Counted from the stretch's first letter, positions 1 through 8,467 are shown. The stretch is 64,000 nucleotides of DNA from an uncultured Stenotrophomonas sp. (GCF_945952405.1 NZ_CAMFIA010000007.1:62001-126000), one strand, 5' to 3'. A program made the numbers and translations. Notes: a model not told the origin generated them from the letters alone.

Positions 1-1977
1 CAGGCGGGTGGGGGAGGTGCCGGCCTGGTCTGGACCACCCTCAACTGGGGAATCAAGGGCGTCTCGAAGACGTCCTGGACGAAAGTCAGCGGCTATGTGA
101 CCACCAACGCGTCCGCAGCGCAGGCCCGCCTGTTCATCAGTCTGCCGGGACATGCGACGGATCCGAAGAGCCAGCGCGTTGTTGGCTCGCGGTTCCGCCT
201 GGACGATATCGTGGTCACCGATGTGACCGAGGCCTATGCGGCGCAACAGGCCGCAGATGCGGCTGCAACCGCCGTGCAGGGGCTTACAACGCGGGTCGGC
301 TCGGCCGAAGGAAAGATCGAGGCGCAGGCACAGCAGTTGGTGGACCTGGGTTCATCCATCGGCAGCGTGGGCGGTGACAACCTGCTGCCCAACAGCAGCT
401 TCGAACTGAGTGCTTCCGACCGTGTCGCACCGACAGGCTGGAACCTGGAAGGCAACGGCCCCTCGGTCTCGGCGTCCTATGTGCCTTCTCCCTTGAGTGG
501 AGGTGGCCGGGCACTGCGCCTGGAAGCAACGACTACCGCGAAAAACCAGTGGTTTGGCCTGACCTATACCAATGGCGGCAACGTGCAGGATCTGGTGAAG
601 ATCAAGCCGGCCACGGACTACGTGCTGTCCAGTCACGTGCGTGGCAGTGCAGGCTGTACGGCGCAGATCATCATCCAATGGCGCGATGCGAGCAATGCGA
701 CCGTTGCGACCACGGCGTTGCCGCCGGCGGCCATGGACGGTACCTGGCAGCGCTTGCTGCTGCCCGCCCGTACCACGGCTCCCACTGCGGTCGCCGCGCG
801 CGTGTATGTCGGCCGCCTTACGGTGCCAACGCCGCAGGGCGCTGCGATCGAGATCGACAACGCAAAGTTCCAGGAAGGCAAGGTTGCGACCGCATGGTCG
901 CCCAGCGGGCAGGAGGCCGCAGCGGGAATCCTTGCCAATGCCGCCGCGACTGCCGGATTGACCACCACGGTCAGCCAACAGGGCAACAAGCTCGATGCCA
1001 CGGCGCAGGATCTGGTCAACCTCAAGACCCAGGTCGGCAATGTCTCGGCCACCGGCTTCAATCAGTTGAAGACCCAGGTGACCCAGCAAGGCCAGGCGCA
1101 GACCGCGCAGGCCCAGCAGATCAATGGGCTGCAGGCGCAGGTGGGTGGCAAGGCGGACGCCAGTGTGGTGCAGTCGATGGAAGTGCGGGTGGCCAATGGT
1201 GGCGCGGGCGGCAACCTGCTGATGAATTCGACCTTCCCGATGTGGAATCCCAGTGGCTGGTTCTGGGCCGGCAACGACGGATGGAGTGCACTCGGAAACC
1301 CCACCGGCGATGATTCCTGGCGCCCTCTGGGCGTCTATGGCATTGGTGCCGTGCGCGGCCGTGGTGCCTGGGCTGTTGGCGCCACGTCCTGGATGCAGAC
1401 CGAGTACGTCGTTCCAGTGGTGGCCGGCACCACCTACTGCGCCTCCGCATACATCAACACCCATCGCTGCAAGGCGGTCGTCAACATCATCTGGTATGAC
1501 AAGGCCAACAACCGCATCGGCAATGCCGCCACCGAATGGATGGGGCCCTTCGGCATCGGGACGGTTCCCCTTCTGTCCGATCTTCCCCGCCCGTACGTGA
1601 TCGCAAAGGCACCGGCCAATGCGGCATACATGCGGTTCGAATTCGGGGTGACGGGGACGGGCGAGTCGGACCCGTACTTCTGGTTCTTCCGCCCGATGTT
1701 CGCCAGGGTTAACGATGGCGCGAACACACCGCCGGCCTGGTCGGCGGGGGGCGAGGAGGCATCGTCGCGCTGGGCCGTCAACGTCCGCGCCGATGGGCGG
1801 GTAGGGGGTATCGAGCTGTCGTCCAACGGCCAGGTCAGTGCCTTCGACGTGGTGGCGGACCGGTTCCGGGTTTCCAACCCCGGCAACGGTGGCATGCGCA
1901 CCGAGTACAGCGACGGCAACTGGCGTGTCTACGACGGCAACGGACGCCTGCGCGTGGCGATGGGGATCAACATCTGA
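1..1977 (+). CDS. Phage tail-tip/host-specificity protein, 5'-truncated
   Basis: The frame is open from base 1, so the gene starts upstream of the window and about 658 residues of its C-terminal part are visible. The segment repeats one architecture twice: an Ala/Gln-rich coiled-coil stretch (AQQAADAAATAVQGL, then TAQAQQINGLQAQVGG) followed by a beta-rich carbohydrate-binding-like module opening with NLLPNSSFE or NLLMNSTFPMW. This resembles the C-terminal end of lambda-type tail-tip J proteins, which contact the host receptor. The stop codon overlaps the start of the next gene by one base (TGATG), as is common in phage late operons. The family assignment is by architecture only. A tailocin fibre is an alternative. 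Confidence 0.75.
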   Translation, partial: QAGGGGAGLVWTTLNWGIKGVSKTSWTKVSGYVTTNASAAQARLFISLPGHATDPKSQRVVGSRFRLDDIVVTDVTEAYAAQQAADAAATAVQGLTTRVGSAEGKIEAQAQQLVDLGSSIGSVGGDNLLPNSSFELSASDRVAPTGWNLEGNGPSVSASYVPSPLSGGGRALRLEATTTAKNQWFGLTYTNGGNVQDLVKIKPATDYVLSSHVRGSAGCTAQIIIQWRDASNATVATTALPPAAMDGTWQRLLLPARTTAPTAVAARVYVGRLTVPTPQGAAIEIDNAKFQEGKVATAWSPSGQEAAAGILANAAATAGLTTTVSQQGNKLDATAQDLVNLKTQVGNVSATGFNQLKTQVTQQGQAQTAQAQQINGLQAQVGGKADASVVQSMEVRVANGGAGGNLLMNSTFPMWNPSGWFWAGNDGWSALGNPTGDDSWRPLGVYGIGAVRGRGAWAVGATSWMQTEYVVPVVAGTTYCASAYINTHRCKAVVNIIWYDKANNRIGNAATEWMGPFGIGTVPLLSDLPRPYVIAKAPANAAYMRFEFGVTGTGESDPYFWFFRPMFARVNDGANTPPAWSAGGEEASSRWAVNVRADGRVGGIELSSNGQVSAFDVVADRFRVSNPGNGGMRTEYSDGNWRVYDGNGRLRVAMGINI

Positions 1978-2258
1978 TGGCCGAGGGAATCAAGGTATTC
2001 AACGAAGACGGCAGCCTGGGCTACAACCCGCAGGGGCGCCTGTTCCGGGTGATCGCACGCGTGGCCTATACCTCGGCGCAGTACGGCACGGTTGGCTTTG
2101 CGCGGCAACCGGAAGACACCGACCTTGTCGCTGTTGCGCTGGGCTACTACGCACCGTGGTTTACCATCAACGTCGGGGCCAGCACCGTCAGCTGGGATGC
2201 TTCCGCAGTTCCAGCAATGGTGCGCTACTCCGGGGTCGTCGAGATATGGGCACGCTGA
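1977..2258 (+). CDS. Small phage tail protein, DUF6453-like
   Basis: This is a 93-residue protein starting MAEGIKVFNEDGSLGYN. Its ATG overlaps the stop of the tail-tip gene, which indicates translational coupling. The N-terminal pattern MAxGIKxxNxxG is shared with the next gene and resembles short proteins that follow tail-tip genes in lambda-like phages (DUF6453 type). There is no signal peptide or membrane segment. The rest is beta-rich with many aromatic residues, as expected of a virion surface protein. The exact role is unknown. I infer a tail-tip or fibre accessory role from position. Confidence 0.6.
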   Translation: MAEGIKVFNEDGSLGYNPQGRLFRVIARVAYTSAQYGTVGFARQPEDTDLVAVALGYYAPWFTINVGASTVSWDASAVPAMVRYSGVVEIWAR

Positions 2259-2259
2259 C

Positions 2260-2937
2260 ATGGCAACCGGAATCAAGATTCTCAATGACTACGGCACGAT
2301 CCTGATCGATGATTTCGCGCCGACGCTCTGTGTTCTCGCACAGGGGACCTCGACGATCGGGTCGGACGGCATGGCCTACATCGGTAATCATGGAGGTGCA
2401 GTGGCGGTCCGCTCCACGTCGATCGTCGGCGTCCAGTACTTCGGCGCCGTCGATGGCTATAGCGCAGGCTACTTCCTGTTTGGACCACCCGGTGCCAGCG
2501 TGCAATGGTGGGTGTATGCGCAGCCCCAAGGCGCTGCCAGCAACTTCGGGCTGAAGATCTGGAACGATGCGGGGCAGCTGATGTTCGATGCAGGCAAGAA
2601 GGCTGCGCGCACCTCGGTACTGCGTGTGGGCAACAGCCTGCCGGAATGGACCGGCGCGATCGGGCTGGACGGATCACGCGCGTGGGCGATTCTCGCGATG
2701 GTGCCGGCTTACGTGTCACGCGTGAGCTTCCAGCGTTGGGGAGATCCCAGTGAGTACCTGCAGCACGAGGACTACAGCGTTGCGGGGGGATCGGTGAACG
2801 GCGGTACGGTCGACTTCGCGATGACCCAATCACGCCGGCGTACCTATGGACCCTACTTCGGAACCATTCCCCCAGGTAGATCCGTGGTCACCTCCAACCG
2901 CGCCACGCTGGCGGTCCTGGACGTTACCGGCTATTGA
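2260..2937 (+). CDS. Phage tail protein, DUF6453-like paralogue
   Basis: This is a 225-residue protein beginning MATGIKILNDYGTILIDD, one base after the stop of the previous gene. I chose this ATG over an in-frame start 168 bases upstream because the N-terminus then matches the shorter neighbour (MAxGIK, N, G). It looks like a longer version of the same family, with a C-terminal half rich in Gly, Ser, Tyr and Trp. It is probably the last structural gene of the prophage tail cluster, because a strong hairpin follows 30 bases after its stop. Function beyond tail association is unknown. Confidence 0.6.
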   Translation: MATGIKILNDYGTILIDDFAPTLCVLAQGTSTIGSDGMAYIGNHGGAVAVRSTSIVGVQYFGAVDGYSAGYFLFGPPGASVQWWVYAQPQGAASNFGLKIWNDAGQLMFDAGKKAARTSVLRVGNSLPEWTGAIGLDGSRAWAILAMVPAYVSRVSFQRWGDPSEYLQHEDYSVAGGSVNGGTVDFAMTQSRRRTYGPYFGTIPPGRSVVTSNRATLAVLDVTGY

Positions 2938-2966
2938 GCCGGGGCGCCCGCACACCTCCCTTCCCA

Positions 2967-2985
2967 GGCCGCCCGCAGGGCGGCC
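2967..2985 (+). terminator. Hairpin after the phage tail genes
   Basis: GGCCGCCC and GGGCGGCC form a perfect 8-bp stem with a 3-base loop, followed by GATTCATTT. The T-run is weak, so it may be a leaky terminator or attenuator between the tail operon and the small gene at 3010. Confidence 0.5.
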
Positions 2986-3009
2986 GATTCATTTCTGGAG
3001 ATATCAACG

Positions 3010-3222
3010 ATGAAATTCCAAGCACGCCTGGTCCTGCTCACCCGCAGCGAAGAGAGCCCCGCCGTGGTCCATCTGCACTACCGCCTGGAGGGCTCCGCCG
3101 CGGCGCAGATGATCATCCCTGCGTCGCCGGAGGTGGCCTATGGCATGGAGTTCGGCGCGCTCTACAGCTTCGAGCCGATGCCGGTGGTCGAACGCAGTAC
3201 GGGGGTCGATCCGGTGGATTGA
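3010..3222 (+). CDS. Small protein of unknown function, prophage-associated
   Basis: This 70-residue protein starts MKFQARLVLLTRS. A good ribosome binding site (GGAG, 9 bases upstream) supports the ATG. It is acidic, has no signal peptide or membrane segment, and ends VERSTGVDPVD. It sits just downstream of the tail-gene hairpin on the same strand, so it probably belongs to the prophage, but I do not recognise the family. The ribosome binding site and codon usage make it a plausible real gene. Confidence 0.55.
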   Translation: MKFQARLVLLTRSEESPAVVHLHYRLEGSAAAQMIIPASPEVAYGMEFGALYSFEPMPVVERSTGVDPVD

Positions 3223-3278
3223 TCACGCGCCGCTGGCCGGTCGCAGGATCAGCGACGCCCGCCTGCCATGCTGTCGGC

Positions 3279-3494
3279 ATGGACAGAATGGACCTTGGCC
3301 TGAAACCGGACACGACGCGGGCGACGGAACTGCTGCGGCAGGCCGCCCGCCTGGAACAGGACCGCAGCGGCGACTGGCGCGCCCGTGCCCGCCGGCAGCG
3401 CAGTGCCGACCGGCTCAGGGCCTCGGCGTACGCGCATGCAGGCGCCTCGCGCTGGCCACCTGCGGTCGAGTTTCCCGATGATCTTCCCTTCTAG
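3279..3494 (+). CDS. Hypothetical protein, Arg-rich, 71 residues
   Basis: This short protein begins MDRMDLGLKPDTTRA and contains a very basic stretch (RARARRQRSADRLRA) in its middle third, with an acidic end (PDDLPF). It lies between the phage-type genes and the first clear chromosomal gene (DoxX, convergent), so it could be prophage or host. No domain is recognised. The Arg-rich helix could bind nucleic acid, but that is speculation. Confidence 0.4.
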   Translation: MDRMDLGLKPDTTRATELLRQAARLEQDRSGDWRARARRQRSADRLRASAYAHAGASRWPPAVEFPDDLPF

Positions 3495-3511
3495 ACGCGC
3501 CGTGGCGGGCC

Positions 3512-3904
3512 TCAGGGCTGCCGGCGCCTGCCATCAACGCTGTAGCGCCCGGCCCCGGTGCAGGCCAGCAACAGGAAGCCGCCGGCCAGCCCGAGGTTCT
3601 TCAGGAACATGATCTGCTGGGTGGGGTCGCCAATGTTGTGGTGGAAGATGACGGCGGTGACCAGGCTGAAAGCGGCCAGCACGATCGACACCATGCGGGT
3701 CTGCAGGCCGAGCAGGATGCACAGTCCGCTGCCGATCTCGAAGGCGATGGTCGGCCACAGCAGGATGCCGGGCACGCCCATCGCTTCCATGTAGCCCTGG
3801 GTGGCGGCGGGATCGGCGAGCTTGCCCAGGCCGGAGACCAGGAACAGGGCCATCAGCAGGATGCGCGCAATCAGGTAGGCAAGCGAAGGCGATGCGTTGC
3901 TCAC
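3512..3904 (-). CDS. DoxX family membrane protein
   Basis: This is a 130-residue integral membrane protein with four predicted helices. It opens with SPSLAYLIARILLMALF and carries SGLGKLADPAATQGYM, the usual DoxX signature, with GxxK in the first loop. I chose the GTG at 3904 because GAGGA lies 7 bases upstream and the N-terminus then matches family length (120-150 residues). DoxX-like proteins are inner-membrane components linked to redox or thiol stress, and substrates are not settled. The gene is divergent from the H-NS-like gene, with about 118 bases between them. Confidence 0.85.
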   Translation of the reverse strand: MSNASPSLAYLIARILLMALFLVSGLGKLADPAATQGYMEAMGVPGILLWPTIAFEIGSGLCILLGLQTRMVSIVLAAFSLVTAVIFHHNIGDPTQQIMFLKNLGLAGGFLLLACTGAGRYSVDGRRRQP

Positions 3905-4022
3905 GTCGATGTCCTCGGGAAGGGCCGGCGAGGGCGATCGGAGCCCAGCGCCGGTGAAGCCCGTGTGCACGCCCGGCTGCGGGTGCCTTGACAGCAGTCG
4001 CGGTGCGGTAGACCTTTCGCGC

Positions 4023-4442
4023 ATGACGATCGATATTGAATCGCTCAGCCTTCGGGAGCTGGGCGCCTTGGTGGTTGCCGCTGAACAGCGGAAACAGCTC
4101 ATTTCCACCCGCCGTCCGGCCAGTGCGGTGCGGCGGATGCTGAAGGCTGCAGCCGCTGAAGCCGGTTACAGCCTCGAGGAGCTGTTCGGCGCGGACGCCC
4201 GCGCGGAGGACGTGCCCAGCCGAAAACCGGCGCGACGCAGGACCGGCAAGGTGGCGGCCAAGTACCGTGATCCGGAGTACAAACGGCTGACCTGGTCCGG
4301 CCGCGGGCGCATGCCGCGCTGGTTGGCGGCCAAGGTGCAGAAGGGCTACAAGGTGACCGATTTCCTGATCCCCGGCCTTGCCCGGCCGACCGCGCGCAAG
4401 GGCAGTCCAATCGGGCAGCGCACGGTGTTCAAGAAGGATTGA
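4023..4442 (+). CDS. H-NS family nucleoid-associated DNA-binding protein
   Basis: This 139-residue protein has an N-terminal helical oligomerisation part (residues 1-60), a basic linker (KPARRRTGK) and the C-terminal H-NS DNA-binding motif. That motif reads YRDPEYKRLTWSGRGRMPRW, equivalent to the WxGxGRxPxW signature that inserts into the minor groove of AT-rich DNA. The length is typical of xanthomonad H-NS-like proteins. Such proteins silence horizontally acquired DNA, and this one lies 0.5 kb from a prophage end. A tail of about 30 residues follows the motif (KVTDFLIPGLARP and on). Confidence 0.88.
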   Translation: MTIDIESLSLRELGALVVAAEQRKQLISTRRPASAVRRMLKAAAAEAGYSLEELFGADARAEDVPSRKPARRRTGKVAAKYRDPEYKRLTWSGRGRMPRWLAAKVQKGYKVTDFLIPGLARPTARKGSPIGQRTVFKKD

Positions 4443-4491
4443 AGGGGCCGCGCTGCTACCCTGCCCGGGTCTTTGAACGAAGGAGCGCGGG

Positions 4492-4899
4492 ATGGCACAT
4501 GATCGCGACCTGACGATCACCCCGAGGGTCCGCTACACCGCTGCCGCGGCAGCGGTCCTGGTGAGCCTGCTGGCCTGGTCGGTGGAATGGAGCGGACTGG
4601 CCTATGTCTGCCCCTACTGTCGCGTGCAACGCACGGTCATCGGCGTGTTGGGGGTGCTGCTGCTGTTGGCGCGGCCGGGCGGGCTGATCGTGCCCTGGCT
4701 GGCTTACACCACCGGCGGCTTTGCGTTCGTGGTGGCGGCGATGCAGCACTTCAACGGGTGGAAGCGTATTTCCGCCGGCAGCTTCAGTTTCAACGAACGG
4801 TGGTACATCGACCCGTGGCTGCTGTCGGGCTGCGCGATGCTGATCCTGGTGGCGCAGCTGATGCTGGTGCAGGCCGCCAGCCGGCGCGCGCCGCGCTGA
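4492..4899 (+). CDS. DsbB-like four-helix membrane protein with a CPYC motif
   Basis: This 135-residue protein has a short cytoplasmic N-terminus and about four transmembrane helices. A periplasm-facing Cys40-Pro-Tyr-Cys43 pair sits after the first helix, followed by RVQRTVIG. The topology and the redox pair resemble disulfide-bond formation protein B. DsbB itself uses a second cysteine pair, which is missing here; the only other Cys is in the last helix. A quinone-linked thiol oxidase or another thioredoxin-like membrane role is possible. AAGGAGC precedes the ATG. It is convergent with the glutathione transferase gene. Confidence 0.6.
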   Translation: MAHDRDLTITPRVRYTAAAAAVLVSLLAWSVEWSGLAYVCPYCRVQRTVIGVLGVLLLLARPGGLIVPWLAYTTGGFAFVVAAMQHFNGWKRISAGSFSFNERWYIDPWLLSGCAMLILVAQLMLVQAASRRAPR

Positions 4900-4923
4900 G
4901 CGCGCCGTCACGCACCCGCAGAA

Positions 4924-5565
4924 CTACCCGCGCTGGAACACCGCCCGCTGCGCGGCGAACGCGCGCTGGTATGCGGGGCGCTGCGTTGCGCGGTTCACGT
5001 AGGTGGCCAGCGCTGGGTACTCATCGAGGAAGCCGCTGCTGCGCAGGCGCAGCAGCACCGAGACCATCATCAGGTCGCCTGCGCTGAATTCGCCGTCCAG
5101 CCAGGGCGCCTTGCCCAGCCATGCCGACAACGGTGCAAGCCGGGCATGCACGCGTTCGTCCAGCATCGGCAACCGCTGCGCATACCAGGGCTGCTCGCGT
5201 TCCAGCACCCAGGCCATCGAGCGTTCGACGATCGGCGGCTCGACCGTATTGAGCGCGGCGAATATCCACATGATCGCGCGCATGCGTGCATCCGGCTCGC
5301 GGGGCAGCAGGCCGGCCTGCTGTTCGGCCAGGTGCAGCACGATCGCGCCGGATTCGAACAGGGTCTTGCCGCTGTCCTGCCAGGTCGGAATCTGTCCGAA
5401 CGGATTCCGTGCCAGGTGCGCGGGCTGCTTCATCTCGGCGAAGGAAAGCAGCTGCACGTCATAGGACACGCCCAGCTCCTCCAGTGCCCAACGCACGCGC
5501 ATGTCGCGCGCCAGGCCCTGGCCACGGTCGGGAGAGCGGGCGAAGGCGGTGAGGATGGGAGACAT
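4924..5565 (-). CDS. Glutathione S-transferase family protein
   Basis: This 213-residue protein has the two-domain GST fold. The N-terminal thioredoxin-like domain carries the glutathione-binding segments NPFGQIPTWQDSG (cis-Pro loop) and LFESGAIVLHLAE (the ESxAI motif). The C-terminal helical domain includes WLDGEFSAGDLMMVSVL, the N-capping box and hydrophobic staple (SxxD). Start MSPILTAFARSPD was chosen because upstream sequence does not look like protein. It is a cytosolic enzyme conjugating or reducing electrophiles; the substrate cannot be inferred. The next gene on the same strand is AraC, 86 bases upstream. Confidence 0.88.
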   Translation of the reverse strand: MSPILTAFARSPDRGQGLARDMRVRWALEELGVSYDVQLLSFAEMKQPAHLARNPFGQIPTWQDSGKTLFESGAIVLHLAEQQAGLLPREPDARMRAIMWIFAALNTVEPPIVERSMAWVLEREQPWYAQRLPMLDERVHARLAPLSAWLGKAPWLDGEFSAGDLMMVSVLLRLRSSGFLDEYPALATYVNRATQRPAYQRAFAAQRAVFQRG

Positions 5566-5650
5566 CGGCTTGCTCCTGCGGGCTGAAGGGCCCGCCTTTC
5601 CTGTTCCGACGAACGGGCGGGCCGGAAATCGACACGGCCGAGGACGGCCT

Positions 5651-6469
5651 TCATCCGGCCCGATGCAGTTTCCGGTACTGGTCCGGCGTGCAGTGCGCGT
5701 GGCGCTTGAACATCTCGGCAAAGGCACTGACTCCGGAATAGCCCAGGTCCTCGGCGATCCGGCTGATCGGCCGGCGCGTGCACAGGGCTTCGGTGGCACG
5801 CACGAACTTCACCCGGCCGCGCCAGTCACCGAGTGACATGCCCAGTTCGCTGCGTGCCAAGCGTTCCAGCTTGCGTACGCTCATGTGATGCCGCTGCGCG
5901 ATCTCGGCGACCGACTCGGCTGCGGACAGCTGCTTCTCGATGTACGCCATCACCTGTTTCAGGGCATCACTGCTGGCGATCGGCAGGAAGCTGGGCAGCA
6001 CTGCGGCGTGGGTGATCTGGTCGATCACCACAGCGGCCATGCGCCGCTGGGCCGCCGTCTGCGGATCGGTCACGCCCTGCCGGGCCAGCTCGTGCAGCAG
6101 CTCGCGCAGCAGCGGGCTGACTTCCAGCGCCCGGCAGCGATCGGGCAGCCGGCGTGACAGGGCCGGAGACAGGTAGGCCGAACGATAGGCCAGCTGCGAG
6201 CGGTTGCGCGAATAGTGCGGCATCCCCGGCGGAATCCAGATCGCGTAGTGGGGCGGAGATACCATCCACTCGCCGTCGATCCGCATCTCCATCACGCCCT
6301 GCGCGACGAAGTTGAACTGTCCCCACGGATGGCTGTGCGTTCCCCAGTCGGTGGGTTCCATCGCACCCTGCCGGAAGTAGATCGGGCCGGGCAGCTGGCG
6401 GAAGGTGGGAATGGGCTCCATCGGTTGCCGCAACCCGGGGTCGGAGTGGCGCATTTTCGGGATGTCCAT
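5651..6469 (-). CDS. AraC family transcriptional regulator
   Basis: This is a 272-residue regulator with an N-terminal cupin-like sensor domain (GTHSHPWGQFNFVAQG and VSPPHYAIWIPPGMPH, roughly residues 40-95) and a C-terminal AraC/XylS double helix-turn-helix. The latter reads VAEIAQRHHMSVRKLERLA, then ISRIAEDLGYSGVSAFAEMF. The longer open frame begins at a TTG, so I prefer the ATG at 6469 (MDIPKMRHS). It is divergent from the EamA transporter with only about 50 bases between the starts, which suggests it controls that transporter. Confidence 0.88.
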   Translation of the reverse strand: MDIPKMRHSDPGLRQPMEPIPTFRQLPGPIYFRQGAMEPTDWGTHSHPWGQFNFVAQGVMEMRIDGEWMVSPPHYAIWIPPGMPHYSRNRSQLAYRSAYLSPALSRRLPDRCRALEVSPLLRELLHELARQGVTDPQTAAQRRMAAVVIDQITHAAVLPSFLPIASSDALKQVMAYIEKQLSAAESVAEIAQRHHMSVRKLERLARSELGMSLGDWRGRVKFVRATEALCTRRPISRIAEDLGYSGVSAFAEMFKRHAHCTPDQYRKLHRAG

Positions 6470-6518
6470 GATATGCGCCAAGCGTACGCTGGCCGTTCCC
6501 CTACGTACACCCCTGCAT

Positions 6519-7412
6519 GTGAACTACCTCTTCCCGATCCTCGCCTGCCTGCTGTGGGGCGCGAACACCATCGTCACCAAGCTCGCCTCGGGCTCGGTCG
6601 GTCCCATCGACATCGGTTTCTTCCGCTGGCTGGTTGCGGCCATCCTGCTGCTGCCGTTCGCATTGCCGCGGCTGCGTGGCAACCTGCCGATCGTGCGTGC
6701 CAACCTGGGGCGCTTCCTGGTGCTGGGGTGCCTGGGCGGGGTGATGTACCAGTGCCTGGCCTACTACGCGGCGCACTTCACCTCGGCAACCAACATGGGG
6801 GTGATCCAGGCGCTGATTCCGCTGATCGCACTGGCACTGTCGCGCGTGTTCATGGGTCATCCGGTGCGGGCCACGTCCATTGCCGGTGCGGCGGTCTCCA
6901 CCGTCGGCGTGGTGGCGGTGGTCTCGCAGGGGGACCTGGCGCGGCTGGCCGCGCAGGGCCTGAACCGCGGGGATGCGATCATGCTGATCGGTGCATTGGC
7001 CTTTGCCGCCTACAACGTGCTGATGCAGCGCTGGAAGATCCCGCTGCCGGTACTGGAATCGCTGTTCCTGCAGGCGGCGGCCGCATCCTTGATCCTGTTG
7101 CCGGTGCAGCTGCTGGTCGGTACCGGCGTGCACAACCTGACCGCGGTCGGCTGCATCGGCTTCGCCGCGGTATGCGCGTCGATCCTGGCGCCGCTGACCT
7201 GGATGACCGGCCTTTCACGGCTGGGTGCGGCGCGTGTCTCCGGCTTCTTCAACCTGGTGCCGATCGTGACCGCCGCGCTGGCCGTTGTGCTGCTCGGCGA
7301 GTCGCTCAGCGGCTGGGTGCTGGGCGGCGGCGTGCTTGCGGTCTCCGGCGTGGTGTTCGCCGAGTACGCGGCCAAGCGCGCGGCCGCGGTGGCAGAACCC
7401 GGGGTGGCATGA
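6519..7412 (+). CDS. EamA family (DMT superfamily) transporter
   Basis: This 297-residue protein has ten predicted transmembrane helices arranged as two EamA repeats. The first opens NYLFPILACLLWGANTIVTK and the second GDAIMLIGALAFAAYNVLMQ. The GTG at 6519 gives the usual N-terminus of the family; upstream residues do not look like protein. EamA proteins export metabolites or amino acids across the inner membrane; the substrate is unknown. The divergent AraC regulator is the likely controller. Confidence 0.88.
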   Translation: MNYLFPILACLLWGANTIVTKLASGSVGPIDIGFFRWLVAAILLLPFALPRLRGNLPIVRANLGRFLVLGCLGGVMYQCLAYYAAHFTSATNMGVIQALIPLIALALSRVFMGHPVRATSIAGAAVSTVGVVAVVSQGDLARLAAQGLNRGDAIMLIGALAFAAYNVLMQRWKIPLPVLESLFLQAAAASLILLPVQLLVGTGVHNLTAVGCIGFAAVCASILAPLTWMTGLSRLGAARVSGFFNLVPIVTAALAVVLLGESLSGWVLGGGVLAVSGVVFAEYAAKRAAAVAEPGVA

Positions 7413-7438
7413 GGTTGCTGCGGTGGCCCGCGGCGTGC

Positions 7439-8467
7439 TCACGCGCTGCACGGTGCACAGCGCAGCAACTGTTCGAGCTCCCGCTCCAGCGTGTCCATGT
7501 CGTGGCCGTGCCGACCCTGCAGGCTCAGGTACAGCGACAACGGGTCGACGCGGTCAGCGGTGCCGGTGAACGCCGGCGGGTAGGGCCAGATCTGCAGCTT
7601 TCCGCTGCGGGCACAGCCAGGACCGGAAGCAGGCAATGCCCCCAGCTTGCGCCAGCTGTCGATGTACAGGGCGCGGGTGATGTCGAGGCCTGCCGGGTCG
7701 GTCGCATGCAGTGCCTGCGGCCCGGCCAGCGGCGCCGATTGGCCATGCAGGGCGAGCACTTCGGCGGTCTGTTCCCAGCACACGTCCATTTCCTTCAGTA
7801 CCGGCGAGCGCAGGAAGGGCCGTGCCCTGGCCCAGACGTCCTCGCGGCTGCCGGCGAGTCTCAGGAACCGTTCGCGCCCGCCGGTGGAGCGCTCCACCAG
7901 TCCACGGCCGACCAGTTCGGTGGAAAGTCGCGACGCGGTCATCGAGGTGTATCCGGCAACACTGCTGATCTCACGCGGTGACCACCAGCGTGTCTGGCCG
8001 GACAGCAGCACATGGATCAGCACGGCCTGCGCCGACGGCAGCAATGAGATGGCTTTCTTCTCATGGTCGGGCGCATCGCGGAATTCGATCGCCAGGCTGG
8101 GCGCGTACAACTGGTTGTGCGGCACCACGAAGTCGATGTGGTTCTCGACCAGGAAACGACGCTGCGTGGGGGTCAGGTAGGGTGAGACATACAGCACCAG
8201 GGCCTTGGCCGCCGAGCGCAGCACTTTCACGTCCTGGATGACGCGGCTGCTGGATTCACCAGGTACCCGCGCCACCGCGAGCACGGCCGGCGTTTCGCCG
8301 TAGAGGGTCAGCTCGGCGATGTGGTAGCGCGAGGCCATGGTCTGCGGAATGAAGCGCGCCGCGCCTACCGGGCCGACCACCGAGGCCAGGCCAGGAAGGA
8401 CCCGGCGCAGGTAGCGCTGCGCGTCCATGACCAGATCGGTCAAGCCACTGTGTACTGCCGTTGTCAT
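7439..8467 (-). CDS. Winged-helix protein resembling AbiEi-type antitoxin/regulator (orphan)
   Basis: This 342-residue protein has three visible parts. Residues 50-130 form an alpha/beta segment (VLRSAAKALVLYVSPYLTP, IDFVVPHNQLYAPSLAI). A winged helix-turn-helix follows at about 155-205 (WSPREISSVAGYTSMTASR, then GLVERSTGGRERFLRL). The C-terminal region reads VDPLSLYLSLQGRHGHD. The helix-turn-helix plus the VDPLSLYLSL ending resembles AbiEi-type proteins of type IV toxin-antitoxin systems. No AbiEii nucleotidyltransferase lies next to it, so it is an orphan or a repurposed regulator. The large TonB receptor gene lies upstream on the same strand. The family call is tentative. Confidence 0.55.
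   Translation of the reverse strand: MTTAVHSGLTDLVMDAQRYLRRVLPGLASVVGPVGAARFIPQTMASRYHIAELTLYGETPAVLAVARVPGESSSRVIQDVKVLRSAAKALVLYVSPYLTPTQRRFLVENHIDFVVPHNQLYAPSLAIEFRDAPDHEKKAISLLPSAQAVLIHVLLSGQTRWWSPREISSVAGYTSMTASRLSTELVGRGLVERSTGGRERFLRLAGSREDVWARARPFLRSPVLKEMDVCWEQTAEVLALHGQSAPLAGPQALHATDPAGLDITRALYIDSWRKLGALPASGPGCARSGKLQIWPYPPAFTGTADRVDPLSLYLSLQGRHGHDMDTLERELEQLLRCAPCSA

Noticed and set aside
3225-3510. Prophage attachment site at the end of the tail cluster
   Set aside because: No tRNA or other usual target and only one end of the element is in the window, so a repeat cannot be tested.
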